64,000 nucleotides of DNA from Actinomycetospora chibensis. Its GTDB lineage: Bacteria; Actinomycetota; Actinomycetes; Mycobacteriales; Pseudonocardiaceae. The stretch spans positions 310,001 to 374,000 of the forward strand of contig NZ_JAQZAM010000003.1 of NCBI RefSeq assembly GCF_028737215.1. Reading direction: 5' to 3'. Below are positions 41,333-50,195 of the stretch, piece after piece; position 1 is the first letter of the stretch; each line of letters opens with the position of its first letter. Below the pieces are notes generated by a model. The model saw nothing but the letters and a program-made list of their open reading frames with translations. It did no database searches and was not told the origin of the DNA. Both the position numbers and the translations under genes were made by a program.

Positions 41333-41809
41333 GTGGGCGGTGACGGTGACGGCTGGGTGGTCTGCGACGCCGGGCACCGGCACTGGGGCCGGTTCGGTGC
41401 CGCGGGGCTGCTGCTGCGGCACGCGGGCCACCGCGGACACGCCGACTGCGTGCTGCTCGCGCACCGGGTGTGGTGGAGCCATCACGGCGGCACGTGGGGC
41501 ATCCCCGGCGGCGCGCGCGACAGCGGCGAGACGGCGCGGGACGCGGCGCTGCGGGAGGCCGTCGAGGAGACCGGCATCGACCCCGCCCGCGTGCGGCTGA
41601 CCGGCGACACCGTCGACGACCACGGCGGATGGTCCTACGTCACCGTCCACGCCCGGCTGGAGACCGACGTCCCGCCGGCGCTCGAGCCCACCGACGGCGA
41701 GGCCACCGAGCTGCGCTGGACGCCCGTCGAGCAGGTGTCGGACCTGCCACTGCACCCGGGATTCGCGCAGTTCTGGGCGGGTCCGGACGCGCTGGAACCC
41801 CTACCGTGA
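41333..41809 (+). CDS. Nudix hydrolase
   Basis: 158 residues. A complete Nudix box is present: Gly of GGARDSGET, then REAVEETGI with the three catalytic acids, near residues 58-82. Starts with a Trp/His-rich segment (VCDAGHRHWGRFG) found in an actinobacterial subgroup annotated as house-cleaning pyrophosphatases. The substrate is likely a damaged or signalling nucleotide. GTG 41333 is supported by TACCGT 6 nt upstream (leaderless); the frame to 41120 overlaps ybdK. Confidence 0.9.
   Translation: MGGDGDGWVVCDAGHRHWGRFGAAGLLLRHAGHRGHADCVLLAHRVWWSHHGGTWGIPGGARDSGETARDAALREAVEETGIDPARVRLTGDTVDDHGGWSYVTVHARLETDVPPALEPTDGEATELRWTPVEQVSDLPLHPGFAQFWAGPDALEPLP
41802..41807 (+). promoter_or_regulatory. 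-10 hexamer for leaderless acyl-CoA dehydrogenase transcript
   Basis: TACCGT, identical to the Nudix hexamer, 6 nt before ATG 41814 and spanning the Nudix stop codon. Confidence 0.5.
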
Positions 41810-41813
41810 ACCC

Positions 41814-43001
41814 ATGGCGACCGCTCCTCCCGACCCCAGCGACTTCCTCGGCGTCGACGCCGACCTGAGCGCCGAGGAACGCGACATCCGCGACGCGGTG
41901 CGCGACTACGCCGCCGCGGAGCTCAGCCCCCGCATCGCCGAGTGGTACGAGTCGAACACCCTGCCCCGCGACATCGCCAAGGGCCTGGGCTCGCTCGGCC
42001 TGCTCGGCATGCACCTCGAGGGCTACGGCTGCGCGGGCACCAACGCCACCTCCTACGGGCTGGCCTGCCGCGAGCTCGAGGCCGTCGACTCGGGGCTGCG
42101 CAGCTTCGTCAGCGTGCAGGGGTCGCTCGCGATGTTCGCGATCCACCGGTGGGGCTCCGAGGAGCACAAGCAGCGGTGGCTGCCGTCGATGGCCACCGGC
42201 GAGGCGCTGGGCTGCTTCGGGCTCACCGAGGCCGACGCCGGCTCCGACCCGGGCTCGATGCGCACGCGCGCCCGCCGTGACGGTGATGACTGGGTGCTCG
42301 ACGGCTCCAAGATGTGGATCACCAACGGGACGCTCGCCGACGTCGCCGTCGTCTGGGCGCAGACCGACCCGGAGCAGGGCAGCAAGGGCATACGCGGGTT
42401 CGTCGTCCCCACCGACACCCCCGGCTTCACCGCCAACGAGGTCAAGCACAAGCTCTCGCTGCGGGCGTCGCTCACCGCCGAGCTCGTCCTCGAGGGCGTG
42501 CGGCTGCCCGCCGACGCCGCCTTCCCCGAGGTGCGCGGGCTCAAGGGCCCGCTGTCGTGCCTCAACGAGGCGCGCTACGGGATCCTCTGGGGTGCCGTGG
42601 GCGCGGCGCGGGCCTGCTACGAGTCGGCGCGCGCCTACTCGATCGACCGCGAGCAGTTCGGACAGCCGATCGCCGGGTTCCAGCTGACGCAGCGCAAGCT
42701 CGCCGACATGGTGGTCGCGGTGAACCAGGCCGGGCTGACGGCCTCGCGCATCGGGCGGCTCAAGGACGCCGAGCAGCTGCACCCGGCGCAGGTCAGCTTC
42801 GGGAAGATGGCGAACGTCCGGGCCGCGCTCGACGTCGCCCGCACGGCGCGCACCGTGCTCGGCGGCAACGGGATCACGCTCGAGTACCCCGTGTTCCGCC
42901 ACATGACCAACCTCGAGACCGTCCTGACCTACGAGGGCACCGAGGAGATGCACGCCCTCTCGATCGGCCAGGCGGTCACCGGCATCGCCGCGTTCCGCTG
43001 A
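41814..43001 (+). CDS. acyl-CoA dehydrogenase, glutaryl-CoA dehydrogenase type
   Basis: 395 residues. Flavin motifs CFGLTEADAGSDPGSM and KMWITNG; catalytic base Glu374 in TYEGTEEMH; FAD-binding DREQFGQPIAGFQLTQRKLADM. The RYGILWGAVGAARACYESA helix and overall length are close to glutaryl-CoA dehydrogenases (gcdH), which oxidise and decarboxylate glutaryl-CoA in lysine and tryptophan breakdown. ATG 41814 lies 4 nt after the Nudix stop. Ends 6 nt from the convergent GGDEF gene without a visible terminator. Confidence 0.9.
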   Translation: MATAPPDPSDFLGVDADLSAEERDIRDAVRDYAAAELSPRIAEWYESNTLPRDIAKGLGSLGLLGMHLEGYGCAGTNATSYGLACRELEAVDSGLRSFVSVQGSLAMFAIHRWGSEEHKQRWLPSMATGEALGCFGLTEADAGSDPGSMRTRARRDGDDWVLDGSKMWITNGTLADVAVVWAQTDPEQGSKGIRGFVVPTDTPGFTANEVKHKLSLRASLTAELVLEGVRLPADAAFPEVRGLKGPLSCLNEARYGILWGAVGAARACYESARAYSIDREQFGQPIAGFQLTQRKLADMVVAVNQAGLTASRIGRLKDAEQLHPAQVSFGKMANVRAALDVARTARTVLGGNGITLEYPVFRHMTNLETVLTYEGTEEMHALSIGQAVTGIAAFR

Positions 43002-43007
43002 CGTCCC

Positions 43008-44522
43008 CTAGCGCGGGGGCGCGCACTCCACCCGGTTGCGGCCCCCGTGCTTGGCGGCGTAGAGCGCGGCGTCGGCGCTGACCATGAGGCCGTCGAGGTC
43101 GTGGGAGGCCTGCGGGAACGAGGCGGTGCCGATCGAGGCCGTCAGGCCCCGCACCGTGCCGCCGCCGAGGGTCGGGGCCACGACCACCTCGCACTCGGCG
43201 ATGCTGCGCCGCAGGCGCTCGGCGGTGCGCACGACCTGCTCGGGGTTCGCCTCGGCGAGCAGCACGATGAACTCCTCGCCCCCGAACCGCCCGACGGCGT
43301 CGTAGGGGCGGACCTCGGCCCGGAGGGTGTCGGCGACGGCGCGCAGGACCGCGTCGCCGACGAGGTGGCCGTGCCGGTCGTTGATCGCCTTGAACGCGTC
43401 GATGTCGACCATGATCACGCCGAGCTCGCCGCCCCGGCGGCGGAGACGGGCGAGCTCGCGGTCGGCCTGGTCGCGCCACGCCGTGGCGTTCGCGAGACCC
43501 GTCTTGGGGTCGGTGCGCGCGGCGCGGGCGAACTGCTGGATCAGGAAGCCGCGGTGCATGCCCATCACGGGAATGAGCAGCACGGGCAGCAGCCACGGCG
43601 TCGTCACGGCGACGACGGCCAGCGCGGCACCGAGCGCGAGCGCGCCGATGCCGATGAGCGTGTCGGTGGGCGACCCGAGCCGCTTCCACCAGGGCGTCCC
43701 GGGCGCGCTGAGGCAGATCATGAAGACGACGAGCCCGTGGTTGACCACCCAGCGGGTGACGCCCGCCGCCACGAGGACGAGGAGCCCGAGCGGGCCTGCG
43801 ACCTTGACCAGGACCCCGCCGGGCACGAGCTCGAGGACCTGCCACGCCGCGACGGAGGCGATGAGCACGGTCGCGGCGGAGTACGTCCACCGGTGCGGCA
43901 CGGGGCGTTGACTGACCCGGAGCCACCAGTACGCGAACGTGACGACCACGAGGGCCAGGGCCAGGCCGATGGGGAGCAGGAGCAGCCCCGCGAAGCTCCA
44001 GACGGACTTCAGCTCGATGTAGGGCTGGCCGTCGGCGACGACCTCTCGCCGTCGTTCGATCCCGCGGGCGGTCTCGACGTGGATGACGAGGCCGAGCACG
44101 AGGAGCGCGAGCGCACGCCAGTCGGCCGGCCCGATCGCCTCCGTCCCGGCGACGCCGAGGGACAGGCCCACGGCGACGAGGTCGACGAGCAGGACGGCGA
44201 CGACGACCCGGCGCGGCGCCTGCCACAGGCTCCAGCGGCGCGGGTCGAGACGACGGAGGTCGACCCGGGGGAGGGCGGCGCGTCCGGGCCCCGTGGCGGC
44301 TGCGGAGGCCGTGACGTCGGACACGTCGACGTCCGGACCGTCCACCGGGCCGTCGGCGGTCGGGCGGGCCGGACGTACCGGCCGCACCCCGTCGCCCTCC
44401 CCGGTCTGAATGGACCCCTCCGTCACAGGACGTACCGAATGTTCGGGCTGTGCTGCTCCGGACGCGGGAGAGAGCGCGGACCCGGGGTCGCCAGGACCCC
44501 TCACAGGTTCACGCGCCGTCAC
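43008..44522 (-). CDS. membrane GGDEF diguanylate cyclase
   Basis: 504 residues. About 100 N-terminal residues are Pro/Asp-rich and disordered; then six to eight transmembrane helices (about 120-330); then a GGDEF domain with VDIDAFKAINDRHGH and GRFGGEEF near residue 412. The active-site variant GGEEF is compatible with cyclic-di-GMP synthesis. No clear RxxD inhibitory site is seen. GTG 44522 is chosen over the frame start at 44639 because AGGAGG stands 9 nt upstream. Confidence 0.88.
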   Translation of the reverse strand: MTAREPVRGPGDPGSALSPASGAAQPEHSVRPVTEGSIQTGEGDGVRPVRPARPTADGPVDGPDVDVSDVTASAAATGPGRAALPRVDLRRLDPRRWSLWQAPRRVVVAVLLVDLVAVGLSLGVAGTEAIGPADWRALALLVLGLVIHVETARGIERRREVVADGQPYIELKSVWSFAGLLLLPIGLALALVVVTFAYWWLRVSQRPVPHRWTYSAATVLIASVAAWQVLELVPGGVLVKVAGPLGLLVLVAAGVTRWVVNHGLVVFMICLSAPGTPWWKRLGSPTDTLIGIGALALGAALAVVAVTTPWLLPVLLIPVMGMHRGFLIQQFARAARTDPKTGLANATAWRDQADRELARLRRRGGELGVIMVDIDAFKAINDRHGHLVGDAVLRAVADTLRAEVRPYDAVGRFGGEEFIVLLAEANPEQVVRTAERLRRSIAECEVVVAPTLGGGTVRGLTASIGTASFPQASHDLDGLMVSADAALYAAKHGGRNRVECAPPR

Positions 44523-44884
44523 GATGAGTGACCTCCTCCGAGCTGACGGAGCGCCGCAGGGGCGGTCTCCGCGTGCGGAACACGGTACCGACGGATTGTG
44601 GATCTCGTCATCCCGCATCACCCGTTGGGCAGTAATCACTCCGATGGTTGACGCCCAGTCGCCGTCTGGTCACGCACAGCACCCTTGGCGAGCATCGAGG
44701 GGCGGATGCGCCGCGATGCACCGCTGGATGTGACAGTCCGGTCGCTCTCCGTCAACGCGGAGAGAGGTCGGTGATCGCACCGACGTCGCGGCCGGCTCAC
44801 CACACAGCGTGTGCGTTGGGCCACGTCCGTGGCGGCGGGCCCGACCCGTCCGACCGACGCCCCAGAGATCCGAAGGGAACCCCC
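44523..44884. other. 362-bp divergent intergenic region before the DSNWH gene
   Basis: Contains the divergent promoters of the GGDEF gene and the DSNWH gene. Somewhat lower GC around 44610-44660. TTGACG at 44647 could be a -35 for the plus strand, and a hairpin CTCTCCG..CGGAGAG lies at 44744-44765. No other coding region is convincing. Confidence 0.45.
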
Positions 44885-45025
44885 GTGGCCGACTCGAACT
44901 GGCACCGCGACTCCAACTGGCACTTCGCCGACTCGAACTGGCACCGGGACTCGAACTGGCACTTCGCGGACTCCAACTGGCACTTCGCCGACTCCAACTG
45001 GCACCGGGACTCGAACTGGCACTAG
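44885..45025 (+). CDS. 46-residue tandem-repeat peptide, seven DSNWH units
   Basis: GTG start, then the whole peptide is seven copies of DSNWH joined by R or FA linkers, ending on His directly before TAG. Seven Trp, seven His, seven Asn and seven Asp in 46 residues; no leader, signal peptide or membrane segment. Ribosome site GAAGGGA six nt before the GTG, and a perfect 41-bp palindrome 23 nt after the stop. The repeat units are near-identical in DNA (GACTCsAACTGGCAC), so they arose by duplication. Regular His/Asp spacing of 6-7 residues suggests metal binding; a RiPP-like precursor or structural repeat is also possible. No maturase gene is adjacent. Not recognised from a known family. Confidence 0.8.
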   Translation: MADSNWHRDSNWHFADSNWHRDSNWHFADSNWHFADSNWHRDSNWH

Positions 45026-45048
45026 TCCCGGACCCCGGCCGTCGTGCT

Positions 45049-45089
45049 ACTGGCTGGTATCGCTCGCCAGGCGAGCGATACCAGCCAGT
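45049..45089. terminator. perfect 41-bp palindrome, bidirectional terminator
   Basis: Two 20-nt arms (left ACTGGCTGGTATCGCTCGCC) around a single A. It separates the DSNWH peptide gene and the convergent MFS gene. Confidence 0.9.
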
Positions 45090-45107
45090 GACGACGCCCG
45101 GGCCCGA

Positions 45108-46322
45108 TCAGGATCCGCGGGCGCGGTTCCAGGCGACGGCACAGAGGAGCGCCACGACGACGCCGAGGGCACCGGCGAGGGCCACGGCCGTCGCCGGCCC
45201 GGTCCGCTCGGCGAGCAGGCCCGCGACGAGCACCCCGACGCCCTGCGTGACGCGCAGGGCGGTCACGGCGAGCCCGAAGGCCTGGCCGCGGTGCGCGTCG
45301 GGCACCGCGGCGACGAAGGCGGCGTTCGCCGGCACCTGGTAGGCGCACGCGAGCCCCGAGACGACCCACAGCGCGATCACCCCGCCCAGCGGCGGATCGA
45401 GCGCGGACGCCACGAGCGGGACGCAGGACAGCACCGCGAGCGGCCCGAGCAGCCGGTCGCGCCGCGCCGGCGGGACGAGGCGGGCGAGCAGGACGATGCC
45501 GAGCGCCGCTCCGAGCGGGTTCGCGGCGAGCAGCAGGCCCACGGTCACCGGCCCGCCGCCCAGCGACGCCGCGTACGGCGCGGCCAGGCCCTCCACGGTC
45601 ACGACGAACGCCGACACGCAGGCGAGCGCGACCAGCGAGCGCAGGCGCCGGTCGCCCGCGACGATCCGGGCGCCGTCGCGCAGGCGGACGCCGGCGTCGT
45701 CGGGGACCCCGCCCGTCGCCCGTTGCTCCGCCACCCCGACCTGCAGGATCAGCGCCGAGACGACGAACGTCGCGGCGTCGGCGAGCAGGGCGACCGGCAC
45801 CCCGACGAGGGCCACCAGCGGCCCGCCGAGCGCGAAGCCGAGGACCTGCCCGCTCTGGTACGTCGTGCCGGACACCGCCGAGGCCACGACGTAGCGCTCC
45901 CCGCTGAGCACGTGGGGCAGGATCGCCGCCCGCGCCGCGGCGAACGGCGCGGCGATCAACTGGCCCGCCACGACCAGCGCGCACAGCACCGCGAACGGCA
46001 TCCCGGGCACGGCCATGAGGACGAGCACCCCGGCGCGCAGGAGATCGCTCACGACCATCGTCAGCCGGCGCGGAGCGCGGTCGGCGATGCCGGAGAGCAG
46101 GGGACCGGCGACGAGGTCGGGCAGGAAGGTCAGGGCGTAGGTCAGCGCGGTCAGCCCCGCCGACCCCGTCTCGGTGAACACGAGGACGGCGAGGGCGACG
46201 CGGGCGACCTGGTCGCCGAGGACCGAGAGCAGCTGGGCCGCCCAGAGGGCCCGGAACTGGGCGTCGGCGAAGACGTCCCCGAACCGCGCACCGCCCGTGT
46301 TCGGACGGTGATCGTCGGTCAC
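45108..46322 (-). CDS. MFS exporter
   Basis: 404 residues with about twelve hydrophobic helices. The stretch between helices 2 and 3 (GPLLSGIADRAPRRLTMVVSD in pieces) is the MFS motif A region with its D-x-x-x-R-R charge pattern. Resembles the EntS/macrolide-efflux (MefA-like) group that exports drugs or siderophores. Substrate unknown. Convergent with the DSNWH gene across the palindrome, divergent from DUF3145. Confidence 0.88.
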   Translation of the reverse strand: MTDDHRPNTGGARFGDVFADAQFRALWAAQLLSVLGDQVARVALAVLVFTETGSAGLTALTYALTFLPDLVAGPLLSGIADRAPRRLTMVVSDLLRAGVLVLMAVPGMPFAVLCALVVAGQLIAAPFAAARAAILPHVLSGERYVVASAVSGTTYQSGQVLGFALGGPLVALVGVPVALLADAATFVVSALILQVGVAEQRATGGVPDDAGVRLRDGARIVAGDRRLRSLVALACVSAFVVTVEGLAAPYAASLGGGPVTVGLLLAANPLGAALGIVLLARLVPPARRDRLLGPLAVLSCVPLVASALDPPLGGVIALWVVSGLACAYQVPANAAFVAAVPDAHRGQAFGLAVTALRVTQGVGVLVAGLLAERTGPATAVALAGALGVVVALLCAVAWNRARGS

Positions 46323-46486
46323 GGTACGACGACTCTACGGGCCGCGGGGTCGACACGCCCGAGATCCGGGGGGCACTGGCGCCACACCCGTCCCACGGTG
46401 CACACTGCAGCGCTGGGTGATCCAGAGGGCCGAAGTTCGGACGAGGACGTTGGGGAAGGCGCTTCTCGTCGAGCCGGAGGTCAGCA

Positions 46487-46978
46487 GTGAGCACCCGTGG
46501 CGTTGTCTACGTCCACTCGTCGCCGTCTGCGGTCGGACCGCACGTCGAGTGGGCGCTCTCGAGCGTCCTCGACGCTCGGGTCGTGCTGAACTGGTCCGCG
46601 CAGGACGCGGCACCAGGGACGGTGCGTGCCGAGTGCACGTGGGTGGGTCCCACGGGCACCGCGGCCCGTTTGGCGACCGCTCTGCGCGCCTGGGGGATGG
46701 TGCGCTTCGAGATCACCGAGGACCCCTCCCCGGGCACGGACGGCGAGCGCTTCAGCCACGTCCCGGGCCTGGGCCTCTGGCACGGCCGTACGAGCGCGAA
46801 CGGCGACATCGTCCTCGGGGAGGACCAGGTCCGGACCGCCCTGGCAGGCGCCGGCACCCGCGAGGCGCTCACCCGCCGCCTCGACGACATGCTCGGCACC
46901 CGGTGGGACGCCGCGCTCGAGGAGTTCCGCTACGCCGGCGACGGCGCCGCGTCCGCCCGCCTGCACCAGGTCGGCTAG
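46487..46978 (+). CDS. DUF3145 family protein
   Basis: 163 residues, RGVVYVHSSPSAVGPHVEWAL at the start (split), ECTWVGPTGTAARL and MVRFEITEDPS in the middle. This is the actinobacteria-specific DUF3145, conserved but of unknown function, in many genomes near the FAS-II genes as here. GTG 46487 with GGAGG upstream. Confidence 0.88.
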   Translation: MSTRGVVYVHSSPSAVGPHVEWALSSVLDARVVLNWSAQDAAPGTVRAECTWVGPTGTAARLATALRAWGMVRFEITEDPSPGTDGERFSHVPGLGLWHGRTSANGDIVLGEDQVRTALAGAGTREALTRRLDDMLGTRWDAALEEFRYAGDGAASARLHQVG

Positions 46979-47037
46979 TCCTGGCCTCCCCACCTACCGT
47001 CGGGAGCGTGTCGGGGGGTACTGGCAGGCTGGGAGCC

Positions 47038-47643
47038 ATGCTCGGTCGGTTGCGGGACGGCGCCCTCGCCGACCGCCTGCGTCCCGGCATCGTGGTGCCC
47101 GTCGCGCTCGCCCTCGCCCTGATGCTGGTCGTCGTGGCCGGGGCCGTGCTTGGCGCCCGCGCCGCCACCGTCGCCCGGGCCGCGGTGGGCGACACCGGGC
47201 CCGTGCTCGTGGGCGCGGAGCTGCCCGCCGACGGCTCCGCCGGCCCGCCGACCGTCGTGCTCTCCGCGTCGGCGGCCGCGCACCCGCAATCGGGCGCGGT
47301 CCGCGACCTCCTCCAGCGCTGGACCGACGCCCGCAACAGCGGCGACCTGTCCGCCTACCGGGCGACGCTCGTGGCGGACGCGCGCGTGGACGCAGCCGCC
47401 TTCGCCGCGGTCGCGCGCACCCAGCGCGTGGGGTCGGTCGTGGTCCGCCGCATCGACCCCGTGGCCGGCGGCGAGCTGGTCGTGCCGCTGGGCTACGTCA
47501 CCACCCAGGACCCGGCCGACGCTCCCGCGGACGTCCGGGTCCCGCGGCTGTGCTGGCAGGTCGGGGCGGTCGTCGAGACCGAGCAGGGCGAGCCCCGTCT
47601 CGTCGACCCCCGACCCGGCAGCCAGCTGCGGACGCCCTGCTAG
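47038..47643 (+). CDS. membrane-anchored extracytoplasmic protein
   Basis: 201 residues. One transmembrane helix (about 18-40, GIVVPVALALALMLVVVAGAV) and an exported domain of 160 residues with VRDLLQRWTDARNSGDLSAYRATL, the helix typical of NTF2/SnoaL-like folds, and two Cys (CW.., final Cys) that could pair. Function unknown. GGGAG stands 2 nt before ATG 47038; GTG 47009 is an alternative. Convergent with fabF, 5-nt gap. Confidence 0.72.
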   Translation: MLGRLRDGALADRLRPGIVVPVALALALMLVVVAGAVLGARAATVARAAVGDTGPVLVGAELPADGSAGPPTVVLSASAAAHPQSGAVRDLLQRWTDARNSGDLSAYRATLVADARVDAAAFAAVARTQRVGSVVVRRIDPVAGGELVVPLGYVTTQDPADAPADVRVPRLCWQVGAVVETEQGEPRLVDPRPGSQLRTPC

Positions 47644-47648
47644 AGGAC

Positions 47649-48911
47649 TCAGGCAGGCGTGATCGCCAGGCACACGTTGTGCCCGCCGAAGCCGAACGAG
47701 TCGCTGATCGCGGCGTCGAGCGACACCTTGCGCGCGTCGCCCGCGACGACATCGAGGGTGACGTCGGGGTCGAGCTCCTCGAGGTTCGCGGTGGGCGGCA
47801 CGAGGCCCTCGCGCACCGACAGGATCGTCGTGATCGCCTCGACGGCGCCGGCGGCACCGAGCAGGTGACCCAGCGAGCCCTTGGGAGCGGTGAGCACGGG
47901 GTGCTCGCCGATCGCCTTCTTGACGGCCACGGTCTCGGCCACGTCGCCCACCGAGGTGGCGGTGGCGTGGCAGTTCACGTGACCCACGTCGGACGGGTCG
48001 ATACCCGCGGTGCGCAGCGCGGCCGCGATGGCGCGGGACTGGCCCGTTCCCTCGGGGTCGGGCGCGGTGATGTGGTACGCGTCGGCGCTGGTGCCGATGC
48101 CGGCGATGCGCCCGTGCACCGTGGCCCCGCGGGCCTGCGCGAACTCCTCGCGCTCGAGCACGACCATGCCGGCGCCCTCGCCGAGGACGAAGCCGTTGCG
48201 GCCGGTGTCGAAGGGCCGCGAGGCGCGCTCGGGCTCGTCGTTGCGCAGCGCCATGGTGCGCGCCTGGCTGAAGCCGCCGATCGTGATCGGGGCGATGCAC
48301 GCCTCGGTTCCGCCGGCGACGACGACGTCGACCTCGTCGGCCTTGAGCATCCGCCACGCCCACGCGATGGCCTCGGCGCCCGACGCGCAGGCCGAGACGG
48401 GCGCGTGCACGCCCGCCGCGGCGCCGAACTCCAGCCCGACGTGCGCGGCCGGGCCGTTCGGCATGAGCATCGGGATGGTGAGCACCGAGACCTTGCGCAG
48501 GCCCTGCTGCTCGAGGATGTCGTCCTGTCCGAGCAGGGTCAGCGCGCCGCCGATACCGGTGCCGATGATGACGGCGAGCCGCAGACCCTCGACCTTCGGC
48601 GAGCCGTCCTCGGTGGACGGGTAGTCGCCGAGGTCCGCGTGCGCCCAGGCCTCGCGGGCCGCGACGATCGCGGTCTGCTCGCTGCGGTCGAGGCGCCGGG
48701 CCTCGACACGCTTGATGGTCTCGGTCGGCTCCGTCGCGAGCTGCGCGGCGATCTTCACCGGCAGCTCGAACGTGTCGACCCACTCCTCGTCGATGGTGGA
48801 GACGCCGCTGCGACCGGCCAGGAGGCCGTCCCACGTGGTCGCCACGTCGCCGCCGAGCGGGGTCGTCGCTCCCATGCCGGTGACGACGACCCCCTGGCCG
48901 GTGGCGCTCAC
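47649..48911 (-). CDS. fabF: beta-ketoacyl-ACP synthase II (KasA-type)
   Basis: 420 residues, thiolase fold. The catalytic triad Cys175 (SACASG), His315 (CHATAT) and His349 (KGSLGH) is intact. Condenses malonyl-ACP with acyl-ACP in fatty-acid elongation; in mycobacteria the orthologue KasA elongates meromycolate chains. It is the last gene of fabD-fabH-acpP-fabF and overlaps the acpP stop by 4 nt. Confidence 0.95.
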   Translation of the reverse strand: MSATGQGVVVTGMGATTPLGGDVATTWDGLLAGRSGVSTIDEEWVDTFELPVKIAAQLATEPTETIKRVEARRLDRSEQTAIVAAREAWAHADLGDYPSTEDGSPKVEGLRLAVIIGTGIGGALTLLGQDDILEQQGLRKVSVLTIPMLMPNGPAAHVGLEFGAAAGVHAPVSACASGAEAIAWAWRMLKADEVDVVVAGGTEACIAPITIGGFSQARTMALRNDEPERASRPFDTGRNGFVLGEGAGMVVLEREEFAQARGATVHGRIAGIGTSADAYHITAPDPEGTGQSRAIAAALRTAGIDPSDVGHVNCHATATSVGDVAETVAVKKAIGEHPVLTAPKGSLGHLLGAAGAVEAITTILSVREGLVPPTANLEELDPDVTLDVVAGDARKVSLDAAISDSFGFGGHNVCLAITPA

Positions 48912-49150
48912 GAGTGCGAGGAGATGTAGTCGACGGCGTCCTGAACCGTGGTCAGCTTGGCCAGCTCGTCGTCCGGGATCTTGACGCCGAACTTGTCCTC
49001 GGCCTGCACAGCGATCTCCACCATGGAGAGCGAGTCGATGTCGAGGTCGTCGACGAACGACTTCTCGGAGGTGACCTCCGCGGCGTCGACGCCGGCGACC
49101 TCCTCCACGATGCTCGCGAGGTCGGGCAGGATCTCTTCGTTGGTCGCCAC
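48908..49150 (-). CDS. acpP: acyl carrier protein
   Basis: 80 residues, acidic four-helix protein. Ser40 in DIDSLSMVEI carries the phosphopantetheine arm. GTG 49150 has AAGGGAG three nt upstream. The mycobacterial AcpM has a long extra tail; this one ends at SSHS and is of normal FAS-II length. The stop overlaps fabF. Confidence 0.95.
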   Translation of the reverse strand: MATNEEILPDLASIVEEVAGVDAAEVTSEKSFVDDLDIDSLSMVEIAVQAEDKFGVKIPDDELAKLTTVQDAVDYISSHS

Positions 49151-49214
49151 TGGCTCCCTTTCTCGTGCTTCTCTTCGTTCGGTGCGCGCCGTGCGGTGCG
49201 CACCGTAGGACGTC

Positions 49215-50195
49215 TCAGGGCAGGACGACGACCTGCCCCGCGTACGACAGGCCGGCGCCGAAGCCGACGAGCAGCGCCACGTCACCGGAACGGGCACGCC
49301 CGGCGCCGCGCATGTGGTCGATGGCCATCGGGATCGAGGCCGACGACGTGTTGCCGGAGTACTGGATGTCGTCGGCGACGCGCAGGTCGTCGCGGGCCCC
49401 GGCCTGGCGCAGGCGCTTCGCGATCGCCTCGACGATGCGCAGGTTGGCCTGGTGGGGGACGAGCACGTCGATGTCGGCGGGGGTCAGGCCTGCGGCCTCG
49501 ACGGCGCGCAGCGCGACCGGCGCGATCTTCGTGGTGGCCCAGCGGAAGACCGCCTGACCCTCCTGGCGCAGGGCGTCGGTCTCGTCGATGTGGATCGTGG
49601 AGACGAGGTCGCCCGCCGCCCCCCAGACGACCGGGCCGACGCCGACCTCGTCCTCGGTGGTCGCCGGTCCGAGCACCGCGGCGCCCGCCCCGTCGGCGAA
49701 GATGATGCAGGTCGAGCGGTCGTCCATGTCCAGCCAGTCGGAGAGCTTCTCCGAGCCGATGACCAGCACGTGGCGCGCGGTGCCCGAGCGGATCATGTCG
49801 CCGGCCATGCCGACGCCGTAGCAGAAGCCGGCGCAGGCGGTGTTGACGTCGAACGCCCCGATGCCGTTCACCCCGATGCGGTCGGCGGTCTGCGCCGCGG
49901 CGTTCGGGATCGGCTTGGCCATCGTGCAGGTCGCGACGATGACGGCGTCGAGGTCGGTGGGGGAGAGGCCGGCGTCGGCCAGGGCCTTCGACCCGGCGTC
50001 GACGCCCATCGACACCACCGAATCCTTCTCGGTGCCGAAGCGCCGCTCGATGATCCCGACACGGCTCTGGATCCACGCGTCGTTGGTCTCGACGCGCTTC
50101 TCGAGGTCGTGGTTGGTGACGACGGTGTCGGGCTGCATGCTGCCGAGCCCGAGGATGCGGGCGCCGGCGACGGGCGGGGTCAACTGGATCTTCAC
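49215..50195 (-). CDS. fabH: beta-ketoacyl-ACP synthase III
   Basis: 326 residues. Starter condensation of acyl-CoA with malonyl-ACP. The triad Cys121 (TACAGF), His248 (PHQAN) and Asn282 (SGNTSS) is intact. GTG 50195 overlaps the fabD stop (GTGA), fixing the start. Its presence inside the operon matches streptomycetes; in mycobacteria fabH is elsewhere. Confidence 0.95.
   Translation of the reverse strand: MKIQLTPPVAGARILGLGSMQPDTVVTNHDLEKRVETNDAWIQSRVGIIERRFGTEKDSVVSMGVDAGSKALADAGLSPTDLDAVIVATCTMAKPIPNAAAQTADRIGVNGIGAFDVNTACAGFCYGVGMAGDMIRSGTARHVLVIGSEKLSDWLDMDDRSTCIIFADGAGAAVLGPATTEDEVGVGPVVWGAAGDLVSTIHIDETDALRQEGQAVFRWATTKIAPVALRAVEAAGLTPADIDVLVPHQANLRIVEAIAKRLRQAGARDDLRVADDIQYSGNTSSASIPMAIDHMRGAGRARSGDVALLVGFGAGLSYAGQVVVLP

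Noticed and set aside
44885-45025. Antisense T-arm-like words (GTTCGAGTC) in the DSNWH repeats
   Set aside because: They arise from the codons for D-S-N read backwards. No D-arm, anticodon arm or acceptor stem can be drawn, so no tRNA-like array is proposed.
44885-45025. CRISPR-like or minisatellite explanation for the DSNWH repeats
   Set aside because: Units are 18 or 21 nt without spacers, always multiples of three and in frame with a start, ribosome site and stop, so a coding repeat fits better.
43008-46322. Radical-SAM or other RiPP maturase next to the DSNWH peptide
   Set aside because: Neighbours were read in all frames: only a GGDEF protein and an MFS exporter are present. Any maturase would have to be elsewhere.
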